A stretch of DNA of 64,000 nucleotides from CAZGSN01 sp964371655 (GTDB lineage: Bacteria > Desulfobacterota > Binatia > HRBIN30): assembly GCA_964371655.1 (NCBI GenBank), contig CAYJOD010000021.1, positions 21,687-85,686 on the forward strand, written 5' to 3'. A model generated the notes under the pieces. It saw only the letters and a list, made by a program, of their open reading frames with translations, was not told where the DNA came from and searched no databases. Made by a program: the position numbers and the translations under genes. This document shows, piece after piece, positions 31,801 to 40,378 of the stretch; the first letter of the stretch is position 1, and each line of letters begins with the position of its first letter.

Positions 31801-33263
31801 GCCTTCTTCGCGGCTTCAATCGCGGCGCGCTCCGGACGCGATCGGTAGAACGGATCGAGCGGGTAGCAGCCGGAGACAAAGCCGTTGCGCGGAGCGGTGG
31901 TGCAGTCGCTGAAGGTGCGACAGAGCTTTCTGCGTTGCAGAGCGCGGCCGCCAAGAACGTCGGCCGGCAGCTCGGGGTACGATAGAACCATGCGCCCAAG
32001 ACCGACGGCATCGCACCAGCCGTCGCGCACGCACGCCTGGGCGACGTGCGGGATGTACTCCTGCAAGTAGGTCCACCCCGACGACACCACGACCATCTCC
32101 GGCACCGCGGCCTTGATGTCGCGCGCCGCCTGCAACAGCCGATGCACCCCAACCAGCGGATCTTCCGGCGGGGCGTAGCCGTCGCTGGGCGGAAACAACG
32201 CGGGTCGCTGGATATGCGGTACATAATACGGGCTGCCGGCGCTGACGTTGAGCCAGGTGACGCCGAGATCGCGCAGGCGGCGCACCAATTCGATCGGCTC
32301 CGCTAGATCAATCTGCTCCGGTGTCGCGGGATCGATCCCGAAGCCAAAGGTGTAGGGATATGGATACTCGTCGGCACGGCCGGGACCGAGACGGCCTGCG
32401 GCGGTCGCACCGTCCGGATGATGCGGAACGGCATCGAACACCGACAGCCGAACCGCGATCGTGAGGCGCGGTGCCGCGGCGCCGATGGCGCCGACGATCT
32501 CGGATAGCAGGTGCATGCGCTGCGCTAGGGACGGCCCACCGAACTTGCCGGGCCGTGCCCGCGCCGACAGAAACTCGTGCAGCAGGTAGCCGTGGCAATG
32601 CTTCACATCGACGAAATCGAATCCCTCTTCCTGGGCGAGATAGGCGGCCTGCGCAAAGCAGCGGATGAGACCGTCCACATCCTCGTCCGACAGCAGCGCG
32701 CCGTCGTCGTTCACGCCGACGCGGCGGTCGAGCAGCGGATGCCGGAAGGCGATGCGTGGCGCCGGCACCGAGGGCTGAGCCTGGGTGGCTACCCGCGCCC
32801 AGCGGCCGCTGTGGGTGAGCTGGAGTCCGACCAAGGGCGGATGGGTCTGGTCCGCTCCCGCGAGCAGGCCGACCCGCAACCCGCCGATGGCCGCCGCCGT
32901 CGCCTCGTTGATCACGAGCTGATTTGGATTGCCTCTGCCGTCGGCGCGCACGGCGACAGCCTCGCCGCCCCAAATCCAGGCGGCACCGGAGCGACCGAAG
33001 TTGTGCCAGCGCCGCAGCGTCAGCTCGGTCGGATGGCCGTCAAGGGTGCCGTCCCACCCTTCCATCGGCTGGATGACGAAGCGATTGCCGAGCTCGAAGC
33101 GTGCGCCCGCCACGCCCTGCAAGCGCAGCGGCTGCGCCAACGGCGAATCCGCCGCCGCCAGCGCCGCATCGTCACAGGGTAACGCCACGCCGAGCTCTTG
33201 TAGTCGCTCCCGCAGAGCCGCAACGCTGCCGAGCCCGCCGACTCGAGGGTAGATCTCCGTCAT
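31791..33263 (-). CDS. Old-yellow-enzyme family NADH:flavin oxidoreductase
   Basis: 490 residues. FMN-binding TIM barrel: RFVIQPMEGWDGTLDG (strand 1), VGLQLTHSGRWA, FDFVDVKHCHGYLLHEFLSARARPGKFGG (catalytic His pair region HCHGY), LTIAVRLSVFDA, WLNVSAGSPYY and CDAVGLGRMVLSYPE. A later CRTFSDCTTAP...CYPLDP segment is in the place of the [4Fe-4S]-binding cysteines of dienoyl-CoA-reductase-type members, but spacing is unusual, and the FAD/NAD C-terminal domain is absent. Reduces an activated C=C bond. Lipid or aromatic CoA thioesters are likely, given thiolase and crotonase genes nearby. Confidence 0.85.
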   Translation of the reverse strand: MTEIYPRVGGLGSVAALRERLQELGVALPCDDAALAAADSPLAQPLRLQGVAGARFELGNRFVIQPMEGWDGTLDGHPTELTLRRWHNFGRSGAAWIWGGEAVAVRADGRGNPNQLVINEATAAAIGGLRVGLLAGADQTHPPLVGLQLTHSGRWARVATQAQPSVPAPRIAFRHPLLDRRVGVNDDGALLSDEDVDGLIRCFAQAAYLAQEEGFDFVDVKHCHGYLLHEFLSARARPGKFGGPSLAQRMHLLSEIVGAIGAAAPRLTIAVRLSVFDAVPHHPDGATAAGRLGPGRADEYPYPYTFGFGIDPATPEQIDLAEPIELVRRLRDLGVTWLNVSAGSPYYVPHIQRPALFPPSDGYAPPEDPLVGVHRLLQAARDIKAAVPEMVVVSSGWTYLQEYIPHVAQACVRDGWCDAVGLGRMVLSYPELPADVLGGRALQRRKLCRTFSDCTTAPRNGFVSGCYPLDPFYRSRPERAAIEAAKKAAG

Positions 33264-33460
33264 CGAATCAAGTCAAAGCAGCGATCGGCTGCGGTACGCA
33301 AGTTGGAAATCCGGTCATGCGTCGTTGCAGTCCTTGCCGTCCTTGTGGTCCTCTTGGAAACCTCGAACGACCCCGGTCGAGAACCTCGATCGTCAGTTGT
33401 CTAACCGCCGAGCGCCCACCTCGCTAGCTTGAGATTTGCGCCTCCGGTACAGACCAGTGC

Positions 33461-34972
33461 GTGCGCATCAACGATCGAACCCCGATTCTCGTCGGCGCGG
33501 GCCAGCTGACGCAGCGCGACGTCGACTTGGCCGCCGCCAAGGAGCCCGCCGAGCTGATGGTGGAGGCGGCGCGGCGCGCGGCTGTGGACACCGGACTCGC
33601 GGCGGCAGCGTTGCTGCAGCAGCTCGACACCGTCGCCGTCGTCAACATCATTGGGTGGCATTACAGCAATGCCGCGGCGGTTCTTTCCGAGCGCATCGGG
33701 GCTTCCCCGACGCGACAGATGTACACGACGGTCGGCGGCAACACGCCGCAATGGCTGGTGAACGAAACCGCCGAGCGCATCGCGCGCGGCGAAGTTCGCC
33801 TGGCCTTGCTCGCCGGTGCGGAGGCGATGGCATCGTTCGCGCGCGCGCGCAAAGCGAAGGTGCGCCTGCCTTGGTCTTCCAACGGCGCCGGCAGCCCGAC
33901 CATCGTTGGCATCGACAAGTCGGGGACCAACGACCTCGAAATGGGATACGGTTTGATGCTGCCGGTTGTCGTCTATCCGTTGTTCGAGAACGCCCTGCGC
34001 GCCCACTACGGGCACAGCATCGACGAGCACCAGCGCCGGCTCGGCGAGCTCTGCAGTGGTCTTACTCGCGTCGCCGCGGGCAATCCGAATGCCTGGTTCC
34101 CGCAAGAGCGTTCGCCGCAGGAGCTGTCCACCGTCACCGCGGACAATCGCTACATCGGCTTCCCGTATCCGAAGTACATGAACGCCATCATCGACGTCGA
34201 TCAGTCGGCGGCGCTGTTGATGACCTCGGTCGGAACCGCCCGTCAGCTTGGTATCGATCCGTCGCGCTGGGTCTATCTATGGGGCTGTGGCGACGCCAAC
34301 GACGTCTGGTACGTCTCCGAGCGCGTCAACTACCACAGCTCGCCGGCGATCCGCGCCGCCGCCGCGCAGGCCTTGTCGATGGCCGCCGTCGGCATCGATG
34401 CGATCGATTACCTCGATCTGTACAGCTGTTTCCCCTGCGCCGTGCAGATCGGTCGTGACATGCTTGGAATTGCGCCGGACGACCCGCGCCCACTCACCGT
34501 CACCGGCGGCCTGCCGTATCACGGCGGTCCCGGCAACAACTACGTCATGCATTCGATCGCGACGATGATGGACCGGCTGCGCGCCAAGCCCGGTTCGACG
34601 GGTTTGGTGAGCGGCCTCGGTTGGTACCTCACCAAACACTCGATTGGCGTCTATAGCGCCGCGCCGCCATCGCAACCGTGGCGCTACCCCGACGCCGCCA
34701 AGCTGCAGGCCGAGCTCGACGCCATGCCTCATCCGCAAGTCGTCGTCGCAGCGAACGGTCGCGCCAGCATCGAAACCTATACGGTGCTCTACGATCGCGA
34801 CGGCACACCCATGCGCAGCATCATCGTCGGCCGCCTCGAAGACGGACACCGATTCTTGGCGGCGACGCCGAGCGCTCGCGAGCTGTTGGAATCGATGACG
34901 ACACGCGAGGCGATCGGCTTGCATGGAACGGTCACGCACGTCGACGGCAACAACCTGTTTCGCGTCGGGTGA
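33461..34972 (+). CDS. Thiolase-fold (SCP-x-like acetyl-CoA acetyltransferase) protein lacking the usual first cysteine
   Basis: 503 residues: a thiolase domain to about 400 (TPILVGAGQLTQRD, LALLAGAEAMASFARA, YLDLYSCFPCAVQIG, TGGLPYHGGPGNNYVMHSI, LVSGLGWYLTKHSIGVYS) and a C-terminal OB-like part (ASIETYTVLYDRDGTPMRSIIVGRLEDG). At the N-terminal active site the sequence reads VGGNTPQWLVNE where classical thiolases have a nucleophilic Cys, so either acyl transfer uses another residue or the protein does a different job. GTG start. No second-subunit DUF35 gene adjacent. Confidence 0.82.
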   Translation: MRINDRTPILVGAGQLTQRDVDLAAAKEPAELMVEAARRAAVDTGLAAAALLQQLDTVAVVNIIGWHYSNAAAVLSERIGASPTRQMYTTVGGNTPQWLVNETAERIARGEVRLALLAGAEAMASFARARKAKVRLPWSSNGAGSPTIVGIDKSGTNDLEMGYGLMLPVVVYPLFENALRAHYGHSIDEHQRRLGELCSGLTRVAAGNPNAWFPQERSPQELSTVTADNRYIGFPYPKYMNAIIDVDQSAALLMTSVGTARQLGIDPSRWVYLWGCGDANDVWYVSERVNYHSSPAIRAAAAQALSMAAVGIDAIDYLDLYSCFPCAVQIGRDMLGIAPDDPRPLTVTGGLPYHGGPGNNYVMHSIATMMDRLRAKPGSTGLVSGLGWYLTKHSIGVYSAAPPSQPWRYPDAAKLQAELDAMPHPQVVVAANGRASIETYTVLYDRDGTPMRSIIVGRLEDGHRFLAATPSARELLESMTTREAIGLHGTVTHVDGNNLFRVG

Positions 34973-34980
34973 GCCACCCC

Positions 34981-35235
34981 GGTATCTGGTATCCGGTATC
35001 TAGTGTCCTGAGTCGGAAATTGGTGGAAGAATGCGGCCCCTCCCGAATCCTCCCCGTGGCCGGAATCGGCCACAGGGAGGGGCGAGTACTTTCCACACCC
35101 AGCAGAATAGCTCCCTCCCCCGTGAGCACTTCTGCGAACGGGGGAGGTTAGGTGGGGGCCGCGTTATGCTGCGAACTTCCGACTCAGAACACTAGTATCT
35201 GGTCTCGGAAGAGAACCAGATACCAGATACCGGCG
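34981..35235. repeat. Stuttered palindrome, GTATCTGG family, split by an inserted element
   Basis: Left arm 34981-35003 continues at 35192-35210 once the 188-bp insertion is removed; right arm 35213-35232 has CCAGATACC words. Eight-nt period. Fills 34973-35278; no gene there. Confidence 0.78.
35004..35191. mobile_element. 188-bp MITE-like element with CTAG target duplication
   Basis: Ends TGTCCTGAGTCGGAA (35004-35018) and TTCCGACTCAGAACA (35177-35191) are inverted (14 of 15). Flanked by CTAG at 35000-35003 and 35192-35195. Inside: GTGGCCGGAATCGGCCAC and CCTCCCCC/GGGGGAGG palindromes, no ORF. CTAG-type 4-bp duplications are known for IS5-group elements; assignment is inference. Confidence 0.75.
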
Positions 35236-35278
35236 ATGACCTTGTTATTGGAACCCGCCTCGTGAATACTCGCCGCCC

Positions 35279-36376
35279 ATGGCGGTGGAGCGATTCAGGG
35301 TCGGGATTGCGCAGGTCAATCCGCGTTTGGGTGACGTCGAGGCAAATCTCGCTCTCTATGCGGATCGGATCACGGCGGCGCGCGCGGCGGGCGCCGAGTT
35401 GGTGGTCTTTCCCGAGTTGTCGCTCACCGGATACTTCCTCAAGGACATGGTTTCGACCGTGGCGCTGCGGCTGCAGGCGCCGGAGGTGGAGCGGCTCAAA
35501 GCCCTGAGCCGCGGCATCGGCCTGGTCGCCGGGTTCGTCGAAGAAACACCCGACTATCGCTTCTACAACAGCGCCGCCTACTTCGAGGACGGCGAGCTCG
35601 TGCACGTGCATCGCAAGGTGTACCTGCCGACCTATGGCTTGTTCGATGAAGGCCGCTATCTGGCGCGCGGCGATCGCCTGCGCAGCTTCGATTCGAAGTT
35701 CGGCCGCCTGTCGCTGCTGATCTGCGAAGACCTGTGGCATCCGTCGACGGTGTACGTCTCCGCTCTCGACGAAGCCTTGTTGGTGATCTGCCCGTCGAAC
35801 AGCCCGCTGCGCGGCATCACCGACGGCAGCACGCAAGACAACAACGCGCGCTATTGGGAGCTTATCAACGCCGCCTATGCGCAGACGTTCTCGATGTTCG
35901 TCGTCTACGCCAACCGCGTCGGCTTCGAAGACGGTGTCGGTTTCTGGGGCGGCTCCGAGGTCGTGTCGCCGAGCGGACGGCGGTTGGCGAAGGCGGAGTA
36001 CTACGACGAGGATCTGATCGTTGCCGACATCAACTTGAAAGACGCGCGCCGGCAGCGGGTGATGTCACCGCTGCTGCGCGACGAGAACCTGGACCTGACG
36101 ATCCGCGAGCTCGAACGCATCCGTGCCGCAAGCGCACCCGACGAGCCTCAAGTCTCGAAAGGCAAGCCGCGGCGCGTAACCGCGCTGGCTTCCCTGCCGC
36201 GCCGCAAGACCTTGCCGTCCGCGGCGCGCGAACGTGCTCCGGGAGGCGCGCACCTCAAACCCGTGCCGCGCGTCATTCGGGCTCGCAAGAAGCGCGTCGG
36301 CACGGTGGCGCCGGCGCGTGAGCGCGGTCACCTGCGCGGTCTGCCGCGTACGACCCGACCGCGGAAGAAGAAGTGA
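35279..36376 (+). CDS. Carbon-nitrogen hydrolase (glutaminase-type partner of NAD synthetase) with basic tail
   Basis: 365 residues. Nitrilase triad visible: Glu in ELVVFPELSLTGY, Lys in VHRKVYLPTYG and Cys in LSLLICEDLWHP. Fused glutamine-dependent NAD synthetases carry this domain at the N-terminus; here it is a separate gene one base away from nadE (TGATG overlap), so it likely feeds ammonia to it. From about residue 290 a Lys/Arg/Pro-rich tail (KGKPRRVTALASLPRRK to TTRPRKKK) is added, which the family lacks; it could dock the synthetase or bind nucleic acid. Confidence 0.85.
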   Translation: MAVERFRVGIAQVNPRLGDVEANLALYADRITAARAAGAELVVFPELSLTGYFLKDMVSTVALRLQAPEVERLKALSRGIGLVAGFVEETPDYRFYNSAAYFEDGELVHVHRKVYLPTYGLFDEGRYLARGDRLRSFDSKFGRLSLLICEDLWHPSTVYVSALDEALLVICPSNSPLRGITDGSTQDNNARYWELINAAYAQTFSMFVVYANRVGFEDGVGFWGGSEVVSPSGRRLAKAEYYDEDLIVADINLKDARRQRVMSPLLRDENLDLTIRELERIRAASAPDEPQVSKGKPRRVTALASLPRRKTLPSAARERAPGGAHLKPVPRVIRARKKRVGTVAPARERGHLRGLPRTTRPRKKK

Positions 36377-37251
36377 TGGCGATCGGCAGCGGTGACTCGC
36401 AGCTTGCTCCCGGGGCACGCACGACCCTACGGCCGGTGATTCCAACCAATCCGGCCTTGGTGCAGCGCATCCTGCTCGCCTTCATCGCCAACGAGGTACG
36501 CAAGGTCGGGGTCGAGCGCGTCGTCGTCGGTCTGTCCGGCGGTGTCGACTCCGCCGTCAGCTGCATGCTCGCTGCCGTGGCCCTCGGACCCGAGAACGTG
36601 CTCGCGATCAAGATGCCGTACAAGGCATCGAGTCCGGAGAGTCTGCATCATGCCGACCAGGTGATCGCCGCCTCCGGCGTCGAAGCGATGCAGGTCGAGA
36701 TCACGCCGCAGGTCGATGCGTACTTCGAACGTTTTCCGGATGCGAGCCGCATGCGCCGCGGCAACAAGATGGCGCGCGAACGCATGACCATCCTCTACGA
36801 CCAGTCGGCGCGTTGGAACGCGCTCGTCCTGGGTACGAGCAACAAGACGGAGCTGCTGCTCGGCTACGGCACTCTGCACGGCGACATGGCGTCGGCGCTC
36901 AATCCGATCGGCGATCTCTACAAGACGCAGGTGTGGGCACTGGCGGCGGCCATCGGCGTTCCCGAAGCGATCGTGTGCAAGCAGCCGTCCGCAGACCTAT
37001 GGAGCGGACAAACCGACGAGGCCGAGCTCGGCTTCAGCTACCGCGAAGTCGACGAGCTCCTCTACATGATGGTGGACCTGCGCTACTCGCGCGCCGAGGT
37101 GCTGGAAGCCGGTTTCCCGGAGCCCTTCGTGCGCCGCGTCGGCGACATGGTGCGCAGCTCGCAGTTCAAGCGCCGCCTGCCGATCATCGCCAAGATTTCG
37201 AATCGCACCATCGACCGCGATTTCCGTTATGCGCGGGATTGGGGGAAGTAG
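36376..37251 (+). CDS. nadE: NAD(+) synthetase, synthetase subunit
   Basis: 291 residues. ATP-PPi P-loop VGLSGGVDSAVSCML, NaAD/ATP-site motifs KMARERMTILYDQSARWNALVLGTSNKTELLLGYGTLHGD and the C-terminal PSADLWSGQTDEAELGFSY. Amidates nicotinic acid adenine dinucleotide. Overlaps the hydrolase stop by one base (ATG at 36376; GTG at 36373 also possible). With the upstream glutaminase it forms a split glutamine-dependent enzyme. Confidence 0.93.
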   Translation: MAIGSGDSQLAPGARTTLRPVIPTNPALVQRILLAFIANEVRKVGVERVVVGLSGGVDSAVSCMLAAVALGPENVLAIKMPYKASSPESLHHADQVIAASGVEAMQVEITPQVDAYFERFPDASRMRRGNKMARERMTILYDQSARWNALVLGTSNKTELLLGYGTLHGDMASALNPIGDLYKTQVWALAAAIGVPEAIVCKQPSADLWSGQTDEAELGFSYREVDELLYMMVDLRYSRAEVLEAGFPEPFVRRVGDMVRSSQFKRRLPIIAKISNRTIDRDFRYARDWGK

Positions 37252-37335
37252 CGGTGCGCCGTCCTGAGTGCGGAGTCGTGAAATGACGAGCGCGGGGTGC
37301 AGTGGCGCTTCGCGTATGCCACCGGGGAAATTCTC

Positions 37336-37420
37336 GCTCCGGCCTCAGACCTCAGACCTCGGGCGGCGGACCAGCATCCGGAATCTCTTCCTGAGGCCTG
37401 AGGTCCGAGGTCTGAGGCCC
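37336..37420. repeat. Stuttered palindrome, GACCTCA family, second member
   Basis: Left arm 37340-37365 (7-nt words GGCCTCA, GACCTCA, GACCTCG) and right arm 37389-37419 (TGAGGTC words). Same word type as the mobile element at 5461-5576. Confidence 0.75.
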
Positions 37421-37515
37421 TTTTCGACGCGGGTGGTCACGTTCCGTCATGGAGCTCTACTCACCACCTCCGAGCTTCCGATCCTGCCGCACAGTCGGAG
37501 CTCCGGACTGATCCG

Positions 37516-39006
37516 ATGGATTGGCTGAGCTCCGTCAGCGCGCATCCGCTGTGGCACGCCAGTGTGTGGGTGCTTGTGGCTGGTCTGGTGTTGGCGCTGC
37601 GGCAGCTGGCACGGCGCAGCCGTCTGGCACATCACCTCGATCGCTCGCTGCTCCTGATTGCCGCTGGCATCTTCGTCGGTGGGATCGCCATCTTGGGGGT
37701 CCTCGCCGGCGGGCAAGCGGTGGCGCCTTACTTCGACGCCGTGGTGCTCTCGCTCTTGCTCCTCGGCGGCGCGCGGCTGCTGCTGACCGTGTTCGTCGAC
37801 TTCTACCTGCGCCAGCGCAAGGGCGCCGTGGTGTCGGGTATCTTTCGCGATGCCGGCGGCCTTCTCGTCTATTTCTTCGTGATCGTCGTGGTGCTGCGCA
37901 CCACGCTCGACGTCAACCTCGCCTCCGTGATCGCGACCTCCGCGGTGCTGACCGCGATCATCGGCCTGGCTCTGCAGGATGTCTTGAACAACCTGTTCAG
38001 CGGTCTGGTGATCGAGGTCGAAGCTCCGTTTGCGCACGGCGATTGGGTGCGCGTCGGTCACTTCGAGGGCGCCATCGAGGAGACCGGTTGGCGCACGACG
38101 AAGCTGCGCACGCGCGTCAACGAGCTCGTCACCTTGCCGAATTCGTTCTTGGGCAAGGAGGCGATCGTCAATTACTCGCGTCCGGATCCGCTCTACGGCG
38201 ACACCGTTCACTTCACCGCCGCGTACGAAGCGCCGCCCAACCTGGTCAAGGAAGCGGCGCTGGACGTGCTCCTCGCGCACCCACATGTCGTCCGCGATCG
38301 CGCCGCGGAGATTTACCTTTATGCCTACCGCGACAGCGATATCGACTACGCGATCCGCTACTGGATCACGGATTACGCGCGACTCGAGTTGACCCGCAGC
38401 GAAATCCTTTCGAATCTCTGGTACGCGATGCGGCGCGCCGGCGTGCGCATGCCCTTTCCGGTGCGCGATGTCTTCATCCATCCGGTAGAAGCACTGCCGG
38501 CGGCCGACGCGCGACCACGGCTGCGCGTGGTGCCGCTGTTCGCGCCGTTGGCCGACAAAGAAGTCGACCGCCTCGCCGAACGCGTGCAGCGCGAGACCTT
38601 CGGCGTCGGTGAAGCCGTGGTCCACGAAGGCGACCCGGGCGAATCGTTCTACATCATCGAGTCGGGTGCCGCCGAGGTCACGGTTCGTGTCGGCGGCGCG
38701 CCGCACGCCGTCGGCTTCTTGCGTGCCGGAGATTTCTTCGGCGAGATGTCGCTGCTCACCGGCGAACCGCGAACGGCGACGGTGCGCGTCACCGCCGATC
38801 TCAGCGTCCTCGAGATCGATCGCGACAGCTTCCGAGAGATTCTTGTCGCCAATCCCGCGATTCTAGAGCCGGTGAGCGAGTATGCCGCCAAGCGCCAGGC
38901 CGCCCAGAACGAACGGCGGCGCGAGCTGTCCACCGCCTCGGGGGCCTCGCAAGCGCAACAAGTGCAGCGGCTGCGCGAACGCATCAAGAATCTGTTCGGG
39001 CTGTGA
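37516..39006 (+). CDS. Cyclic-nucleotide-gated MscS-type mechanosensitive channel
   Basis: 496 residues. Four N-terminal helices (WVLVAGLVLALRQL, LLLIAAGIFVGGIAILGVL, VVLSLLLLGGARLLLTVFV, LLVYFFVIVVVLRTTL), MscS pore helix VIATSAVLTAIIGLALQDVLNNLFSGLVI, the beta/alpha-beta MscS vestibule (FAHGDWVRVGHFEGAIEETGWRTTKLRT, LPNSFLGKEAIVNYSRPD) to about 335, then a CNBD (about 345-470; phosphate-cassette FFGEMSLLTGEPRTATV, with GE and R intact) and a helical C-terminus. bCNG-type ligand-gated osmotic or signalling channel. A second CNBD is at 54152. Confidence 0.9.
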   Translation: MDWLSSVSAHPLWHASVWVLVAGLVLALRQLARRSRLAHHLDRSLLLIAAGIFVGGIAILGVLAGGQAVAPYFDAVVLSLLLLGGARLLLTVFVDFYLRQRKGAVVSGIFRDAGGLLVYFFVIVVVLRTTLDVNLASVIATSAVLTAIIGLALQDVLNNLFSGLVIEVEAPFAHGDWVRVGHFEGAIEETGWRTTKLRTRVNELVTLPNSFLGKEAIVNYSRPDPLYGDTVHFTAAYEAPPNLVKEAALDVLLAHPHVVRDRAAEIYLYAYRDSDIDYAIRYWITDYARLELTRSEILSNLWYAMRRAGVRMPFPVRDVFIHPVEALPAADARPRLRVVPLFAPLADKEVDRLAERVQRETFGVGEAVVHEGDPGESFYIIESGAAEVTVRVGGAPHAVGFLRAGDFFGEMSLLTGEPRTATVRVTADLSVLEIDRDSFREILVANPAILEPVSEYAAKRQAAQNERRRELSTASGASQAQQVQRLRERIKNLFGL

Positions 39007-39144
39007 GCGGATGAGAACCTATCGCGAGCGTCGCCCGCAACCCAACTGGGTATCACCGAGAGCAAGACAGGTGTGGGCTACGCTCAGTCTACTGTTCGAT
39101 GCTGGGAGGACGTCCCAGGTTCCCGAGTCGGCGGAGGAAGACGG

Positions 39145-39345
39145 CTCCCCTCTCCCGCATTACTTGCGGGAGAGGGTTAGGGTGAGGGAACCGCGGCGCG
39201 GGTGGGCTCGCACTCCGGAGCCCTGCGGCGGACGTGCGATGCACGCGTCGAGAGAAATCGGATCCCTCACCCCGGCCCTCTCCCGCGGGTATTGCGGGAG
39301 AGGGGGCGCTTCCAAACACCGGCGCTACTTGGGTTCCGGGCAAGC
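39145..39345. repeat. CCCTCTCCCGC double-hairpin repeat, copy 3
   Basis: Hairpin 39147-39174, link TTAGGGTGAGGG, hairpin 39275-39303, then TTCCAAACACCGGCGCTAC as in copy 1. Lies upstream of rsmI. Confidence 0.8.
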
Positions 39346-39378
39346 GCCCGCGCTAGGTCCTTTGCTCTAGGCTTCGCC

Positions 39379-40227
39379 ATGGCCGGTATTCTCTACGTCG
39401 TTGCGACGCCGCTCGGCAATCTAGAAGACATCACCCGACGCGCTCTGCGGGTTCTCGCGGAAGTCGATCTGATCGCCGCCGAGGACACGCGCCATAGTCG
39501 CAAGCTGCTGCAGCACTATGCCATCGCCACGCCGATGACGAGTTACTACGATGAGGTCGAGCGCCGTAAAGCGCCGCACCTTGTGGAGCAACTCCTGCAA
39601 GGAAAGAGCATCGCTCTCATCTCCGACGCCGGAACGCCCGGCATTGCCGATCCCGGATATCACCTCGTGGGCGCGGCGATCGCCGCCGGGATTCGGATCG
39701 AACCGATTCCCGGACCTTCGGCGCTCGCGGCGGCGCTCAGCGTCAGCGGCTTGCCCACCGACCGCTTCGTGTTCGAGGGCTTCGTACCGGCGAAGGCCGG
39801 GGCACGCGCCAAGTTCTTCCAGCGGCTGCAAGACGAAGAACGCACCATCATCGTCTACGAAGCGGCGCGCCGCCTCGTCGTCTGTCTCGAAGACCTGCGC
39901 GCGATCCTCGGTGACCGCAGCATCGCCATCGCCCGTGAGCTCACCAAGATGTTCGAAGAGATGCTGCGCGGCCGCGTCGATGAGCTCTTGCCGGTGCTGC
40001 GCGAGCGTACCCAGACGATCGAGCTGCCGGGTGAAATCACCCTGGTGATCGGCGGGCGGCCGGCCTCCGCCGTCGAAGTCGATCGCGACGAGCTGCGCGC
40101 CACGATTCAACGGATGCGCGCACAAGGTCGCACCCTCAAGGAAATCGCCCGCACCTTGGCGCCTGACGTCGGCCTCTCCGTACGCGAGGTCTACCAGCTC
40201 GGCCTGGAGGCCACGAGCGACGAGTGA
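39379..40227 (+). CDS. rsmI: 16S rRNA (cytidine1402-2'-O)-methyltransferase
   Basis: 282 residues, the usual length. YVVATPLGNLEDITRRALRVLAEVDLIAAEDTRHSRKLL, LISDAGTPGIADPGY, IEPIPGPSALAAALSVSGLPTDRFVFEGFVP, ARELTKMFEEMLRG and the C-terminal KEIARTLAPDVGLSVREVYQL identify RsmI. SAM-dependent 2'-O-methylation of C1402 in the ribosomal P site. ATG at 39379; upstream frame is repeat DNA. Confidence 0.95.
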   Translation: MAGILYVVATPLGNLEDITRRALRVLAEVDLIAAEDTRHSRKLLQHYAIATPMTSYYDEVERRKAPHLVEQLLQGKSIALISDAGTPGIADPGYHLVGAAIAAGIRIEPIPGPSALAAALSVSGLPTDRFVFEGFVPAKAGARAKFFQRLQDEERTIIVYEAARRLVVCLEDLRAILGDRSIAIARELTKMFEEMLRGRVDELLPVLRERTQTIELPGEITLVIGGRPASAVEVDRDELRATIQRMRAQGRTLKEIARTLAPDVGLSVREVYQLGLEATSDE

Positions 40228-40238
40228 CGGGCAGCGGG

Positions 40239-40315
40239 CCGAAAGGGTACCCACAAGGGGTACCCCTACGAGTCGTGATTCATGCAGTTGTCGGGGCAAC
40301 CCTTGTGGTTGCCCA
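40239..40315. repeat. GGGTACCCACAAGG repeat, copy 2
   Basis: CGAAAGGGTACCCACAAGGG on the left and GGGGCAACCCTTGTGGTTGC on the right; the spacer keeps TGATTCATGCAGTTG. Directly after rsmI, possibly its terminator. Confidence 0.75.
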
Positions 40316-40378
40316 CCTTGCTGCAGGCCCGACACCCAACACCTATCCTTAGATCGAGGCGCATGGTACGCGGCGCGC

